Assembly: GCA_050010035.1 (NCBI GenBank)
Contig: JBEKLU010000005.1
Span: 1-64,000, forward strand
Length of the DNA stretch: 64,000 nucleotides
Reading direction: 5' to 3'
From: Roseiarcus sp050010035
GTDB taxonomy: Bacteria; Pseudomonadota; Alphaproteobacteria; Rhizobiales; Beijerinckiaceae
Position numbers and translations under genes: made by a program. The notes below the pieces were generated by a model. It worked only from the letters and a program-made list of their open reading frames with translations. It was not told the DNA's origin and did not search any database. The stretch's first letter is position 1; each line of letters starts with the position of its first letter. Below are positions 61,092-64,000 of this stretch, piece by piece.

Positions 61092-61820
61092 TCACGGATT
61101 TTGCGCCGCGCTCGCGCCGATCGCCGCCTTTTCGCGCCGCGCCGCCTGGGCCATCGCCGCGAGCGCGGCCTGGCCCTCGGGCTGGATCAGCCCGGCCGAC
61201 ATGATCAGCTTGGCCGCGTCGTCGGGCGTCATCGGCAACTCGATGACGTCGGCGGTCGGCACGAAGAAGTAAAAACCCGTCGTCGGATTGGGCGTGCACG
61301 GCAGGAACACGGAGGTCATGCCGCCGGTCGGCAGGACGTCGGCGACGGCTTTGGTGGGATCGGAGGAAATGAACACGATCGACCACGAACCTTTCAGCGG
61401 AAATTCGACCAGCCCCACTTTACGAAAGTGCGTGCCGCCCTGGCTGAACAGCGTCTCGAATATCTGCTTCACGCTCTTATAGATGCCGCGCACCACCGGC
61501 GTGCGATCGACCATCGCCTCGCCGACGTTCACCAACGTGCGGCCGGCGATGTTGGCGGCGAGGAACCCGAGCAGGGTGAGGCCGATGACCACGATGACGA
61601 CGCCGAAGCCGGGGACGTGGAACGGCAGGTAGGAATCGGGCCACAGGCTCGCCGGCGCCAGCGGTTTGACCCAATTGTCGACGGTGTCGACGAACCACCA
61701 GGCGATATAGGCCGTGACCGCGACCGGGCCGAAAATCACCACCCCGGTGAAGAACCAGGATCGCAGGCGCGCGGCGAGCGAGCGGTGGAACGCTCCGCCG
61801 GGCTTGGGCTCGAAAGTCAT
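61092..61820 (-). CDS. DUF502-family membrane protein
   Basis: 242 residues with two membrane regions (FFTGVVIFGPVAVTAYIAWW; GFGVVIVVIGLTLLGFLAANIAG) and the DUF502 segments GEAMVDRTPVVRGIYKSVKQIFETLF and TSVFLPCTPNPTTGFYFFVP. Inner membrane protein of unknown function, distantly like SHOOT GRAVITROPISM-related proteins of plants. Follows glmS by 78 bases on the same strand. Confidence 0.9.
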   Translation of the reverse strand: MTFEPKPGGAFHRSLAARLRSWFFTGVVIFGPVAVTAYIAWWFVDTVDNWVKPLAPASLWPDSYLPFHVPGFGVVIVVIGLTLLGFLAANIAGRTLVNVGEAMVDRTPVVRGIYKSVKQIFETLFSQGGTHFRKVGLVEFPLKGSWSIVFISSDPTKAVADVLPTGGMTSVFLPCTPNPTTGFYFFVPTADVIELPMTPDDAAKLIMSAGLIQPEGQAALAAMAQAARREKAAIGASAAQNP

Positions 61821-61898
61821 CGTCGCTCTCGGCAGGAAGGGGCGAGGCGAACATGGCCGCTCGAGCCGGCAAATGCAAGGCGCGAGCGCGCCGCCGGC

Positions 61899-63722
61899 CT
61901 ATTCCACCGTGACGGATTTGGCCAGATTGCGCGGCTGGTCGGCGTCCTTTCCCATGATGACGGCGGTGTGATAGGCGAGCATCTGCACCGGCGCGGCGTA
62001 GACGATCGGCGCGAAGGCGGCGCCCATGTCGGGCATCGCAAGGAAGCTTTCGAGCTCGAGCGCCGCCTCCTCCGCGGCGTGACGTTCGCCGATCAGGATG
62101 ATGCGCCCGCCGCGCGCGGCGACCTCCTGCATGTTGGAGACGGTCTTTTCGAACACCGCGTCTCTGGGCGCGATGACGATCACCGGCATGTCCTCGTCGA
62201 TCAAGGCGATCGGCCCGTGCTTCAGTTCGCCCGCCGCGTAGCCCTCGGCGTGGATGTAGCTGAGCTCCTTGAGCTTGAGCGCGCCTTCGAGGGCTATCGG
62301 GTAGGAGGTTCCGCGGCCGAGATAGAGAACGTCGCGGGCGCGCGCGAGCTTGTGGGCGATCTGTTCGAGCAGAGGCTCGAGCTTCAGCGCCTCGGCCAGC
62401 AGGCCGGGCGTGGCGATCAGTTCGCCGACGAGCGCGGCTTCTTGCCTTTCGCCGAGCGCGCCGCGCTCGCGCGCGAGGCCGAGCGCCAGGCACGCCATCG
62501 CCGCGAGCTGACAGGTGAAGGCCTTGGTCGAGGCGACGCCGATCTCCGGGCCGGCCAGCGTCGGAGCGGCGGCGTCGGCGAGCCGCGCGATGCTGGAGGT
62601 GGCGACGTTGACGACGCCGACGGTCTTTGACCCCTGCTCCTTGGCGTAGCGCAGGCAGGCGAGCGTGTCGGCGGTTTCGCCCGATTGCGAAACGAAGATC
62701 GTCAGGCCGCCCTTCTCGACCGGCGCCTCGCGATAGCGATATTCCGAGGCGACGTCGATCTCGACCGGCAGGCGGGCGAAGCGCTCGATCCAGTATTTGC
62801 CGACGAGGCCCGCCATGTAGGCGGTGCCGCAGCCGACGATCGAAACGCGCGAAATAGCCCTGGGGTCGACGGGCCAGGCGAAGGGGCGCAGCCGCTGCGC
62901 GCCCATGTCGAGGTAATGGGCGAGCGTGTGCCCGACGACTTCCGGCTGCTCGTGAATCTCCTTGGCCATGAAGTGGCGATAATTGCCCTTTTCCGCCAGC
63001 AGGCCGCCCGCCTGGCTGCGCACGAGGCGGCGCGAGACGATACGGTCCGAGGAATCGTGGAACTCGGCGCCGCGGCGCGTCACGGCGACCCAATCGCCAT
63101 CCTCGAGATAGACGATGCGGTCGGTGAAGGGCGCGAGCGCCAGCGCGTCCGAGCCCAGATACATTTCGCCCTCGCCGTAGCCGACCGCCAGCGGCGCGCC
63201 CCGGCGCGCGCCGATCAGGAGATCGTCCTCGCCGTCGAAGAGATAGACGAGCGCGAAGGCGCCGCGCAGCCGCTTCAGCGCCGCCCCGACCGCCTCCGCC
63301 GGGCGCTTGCCCGCCGCCATTTCGTCTTCGACCAGGAAGGCCGCGACCTCCGAATCGGTCTCGGTGGCCAAACGATGGCCCTTGGCGATCAGTTCCTCGC
63401 GCAAGGCCTTGAAGTTCTCGATGATGCCGTTGTGGACGACGGCGACGCGGGGGCTGGCGTGCGGGTGGGCGTTGGCTTCCGTCGGCTTGCCGTGCGTCGC
63501 CCAGCGCGTGTGGCCGATGCCGATCGCGCCCCCGAGCGGGGAAGCCTCCAGGCGCGCCTCGAGATTCTTCAGCTTGCCCTCGGCGCGCAGCCGCGTCAGC
63601 CTGCCGCCTTCGAGCGTCGCGATTCCCGCCGAATCGTAGCCGCGGTATTCGAGCCGCTTCAAGGCGGCGAGGATGTCCCCCGCCACCGGCCCAGCGCCGA
63701 GAATGCCTACGATCCCGCACAT
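61899..63722 (-). CDS. glmS: Glutamine--fructose-6-phosphate aminotransferase
   Basis: 607 residues. N-terminal glutaminase with the nucleophile Cys at position 2 (MCGIVGILG), GHTRWATHG and HNGIIENF. Two SIS sugar-isomerase domains follow (FVSQSGETADTLACL; EGYAAGELKHGPIALI) and the terminal DQPRNLAKSVTVE is intact. Makes glucosamine-6-phosphate, the first step toward UDP-GlcNAc for peptidoglycan and lipid A. In many relatives glmU is adjacent; here a toxin-like fragment is upstream. Confidence 0.97.
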   Translation of the reverse strand: MCGIVGILGAGPVAGDILAALKRLEYRGYDSAGIATLEGGRLTRLRAEGKLKNLEARLEASPLGGAIGIGHTRWATHGKPTEANAHPHASPRVAVVHNGIIENFKALREELIAKGHRLATETDSEVAAFLVEDEMAAGKRPAEAVGAALKRLRGAFALVYLFDGEDDLLIGARRGAPLAVGYGEGEMYLGSDALALAPFTDRIVYLEDGDWVAVTRRGAEFHDSSDRIVSRRLVRSQAGGLLAEKGNYRHFMAKEIHEQPEVVGHTLAHYLDMGAQRLRPFAWPVDPRAISRVSIVGCGTAYMAGLVGKYWIERFARLPVEIDVASEYRYREAPVEKGGLTIFVSQSGETADTLACLRYAKEQGSKTVGVVNVATSSIARLADAAAPTLAGPEIGVASTKAFTCQLAAMACLALGLARERGALGERQEAALVGELIATPGLLAEALKLEPLLEQIAHKLARARDVLYLGRGTSYPIALEGALKLKELSYIHAEGYAAGELKHGPIALIDEDMPVIVIAPRDAVFEKTVSNMQEVAARGGRIILIGERHAAEEAALELESFLAMPDMGAAFAPIVYAAPVQMLAYHTAVIMGKDADQPRNLAKSVTVE

Positions 63723-63851
63723 GTTTCCGTCCGTTTTTGGCGCCCTGAATTGAATTCCAGCAAGCGTTAGGCCATTGCGAGGGGGGCGCTCAAGTCACGT
63801 TGGGTGACGGAATGTGAAGGAGAAAGGCGAAGCCGAGCGTTCGACGCGCCT

Positions 63852-64000
63852 CACAGCCCCAGCACCTTGCGCAGGCTTTCCTCAAAGACGCTCAATTCGG
63901 GCCGCGTCAGCGCGCCGACCTTCTTGCCGATTCGGCGCTTGTCGACAGCGACGATCTGGTCGCAGACGGCCTTGCTGTTCTTTCCCAACGAGGCGATGGG
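63852..64000 (-). CDS. Partial gene, C-terminus like PemK/MazF-family toxin
   Basis: Only about 50 codons are in the window; the start lies beyond 64,000. The residues CDQIVAVDKRRIGKKVGALT followed by a VFEESLRKVLGL-type ending match the tail of MazF/PemK endoribonuclease toxins. As I read the bases, the two halves sit in different frames, with a shift near 63,895-63,902. The gene may therefore be frameshifted, or end early. Confidence 0.4.

Noticed and set aside
1..64000. CRISPR arrays, rRNA operons, diversity-generating retroelement template repeats
   Set aside because: No regularly spaced repeats, rRNA-like sequence or reverse transcriptase gene was seen in either strand.

Overview
The window is high-GC DNA from an alphaproteobacterium, most likely of the order Hyphomicrobiales (Rhizobiales). 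The evidence is the frr-uppS-cdsA / rseP-bamA-lpxD-fabZ-lpxA-lpxI-lpxB / gltA gene order, a NadQ-type NAD regulator beside nadABC, a comEC/gltX neighbourhood, and mosaic intergenic palindromes of the rhizobial type. A Beijerinckiaceae/Methylocystaceae-like host would fit but is only a guess. About 55 protein genes, two broken genes and several repeats or sites are described. No tRNA, rRNA or CRISPR array was seen.

Layout. (1) 1-4.4 kb: the end of an integrated element, all on the minus strand, with a RepA-like ATPase, an AlpA/excisionase-like HTH protein and three unknowns. (2) 5-10.1 kb: YjbQ, an inverted repeat pair, a polysaccharide deacetylase, a GH25 lipoprotein and malic enzyme. (3) 10.6-15 kb: nadA-nadB-nadC with nadQ upstream and two strong palindromic operators between nadQ and nadA. 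(4) 15.3-23.6 kb: exported proteins of unknown function, an AIM24-family protein, a membrane-tethered ABC-type binding protein and an IS remnant. (5) 23.6-30.3 kb: M3 peptidase, a small stress/ribosome-hibernation group, and comEC. (6) 30.6-38.5 kb: a five-gene redox cluster (NfnA-like, NfnB-like, KorA, KorB, and a 738-residue protein carrying a [4Fe-4S] ferredoxin on an Ala/Pro arm). (7) 38.9-44.9 kb: an SGNH hydrolase, a TIR-STAND-FGE-fold defence-type protein, and a hybrid gltX. (8) 45.1-49.6 kb: ABC permease and ATPase, then citrate synthase. (9) 49.6-63.7 kb: lipid A and outer-membrane assembly genes, phospholipid/undecaprenyl genes, frr, a DUF502 protein and glmS. A toxin-like gene fragment lies at the right edge.

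The most unusual locus is gltX (glutamyl-tRNA synthetase). Its 5' 900 bases have host composition. From about 43,620 the sequence drops to roughly 40-50% GC and continues in frame as a complete, diverged GltX C-terminal half, followed by about 155 extra residues of unknown type. The original host 3' end of gltX is still present downstream as an orphan (44,701-44,883). Foreign DNA has therefore replaced the end of an essential gene while restoring its function, and has added a new domain. Directly upstream and divergent is a TIR-STAND protein whose C-terminal domain also differs in composition from its N-terminus. Together with the redox cluster, this material separates comEC from gltX, which are neighbours in many relatives. 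Region 6 is a second candidate system: a 2-oxoacid:ferredoxin oxidoreductase tied to a bifurcating-type transhydrogenase and a tethered ferredoxin.
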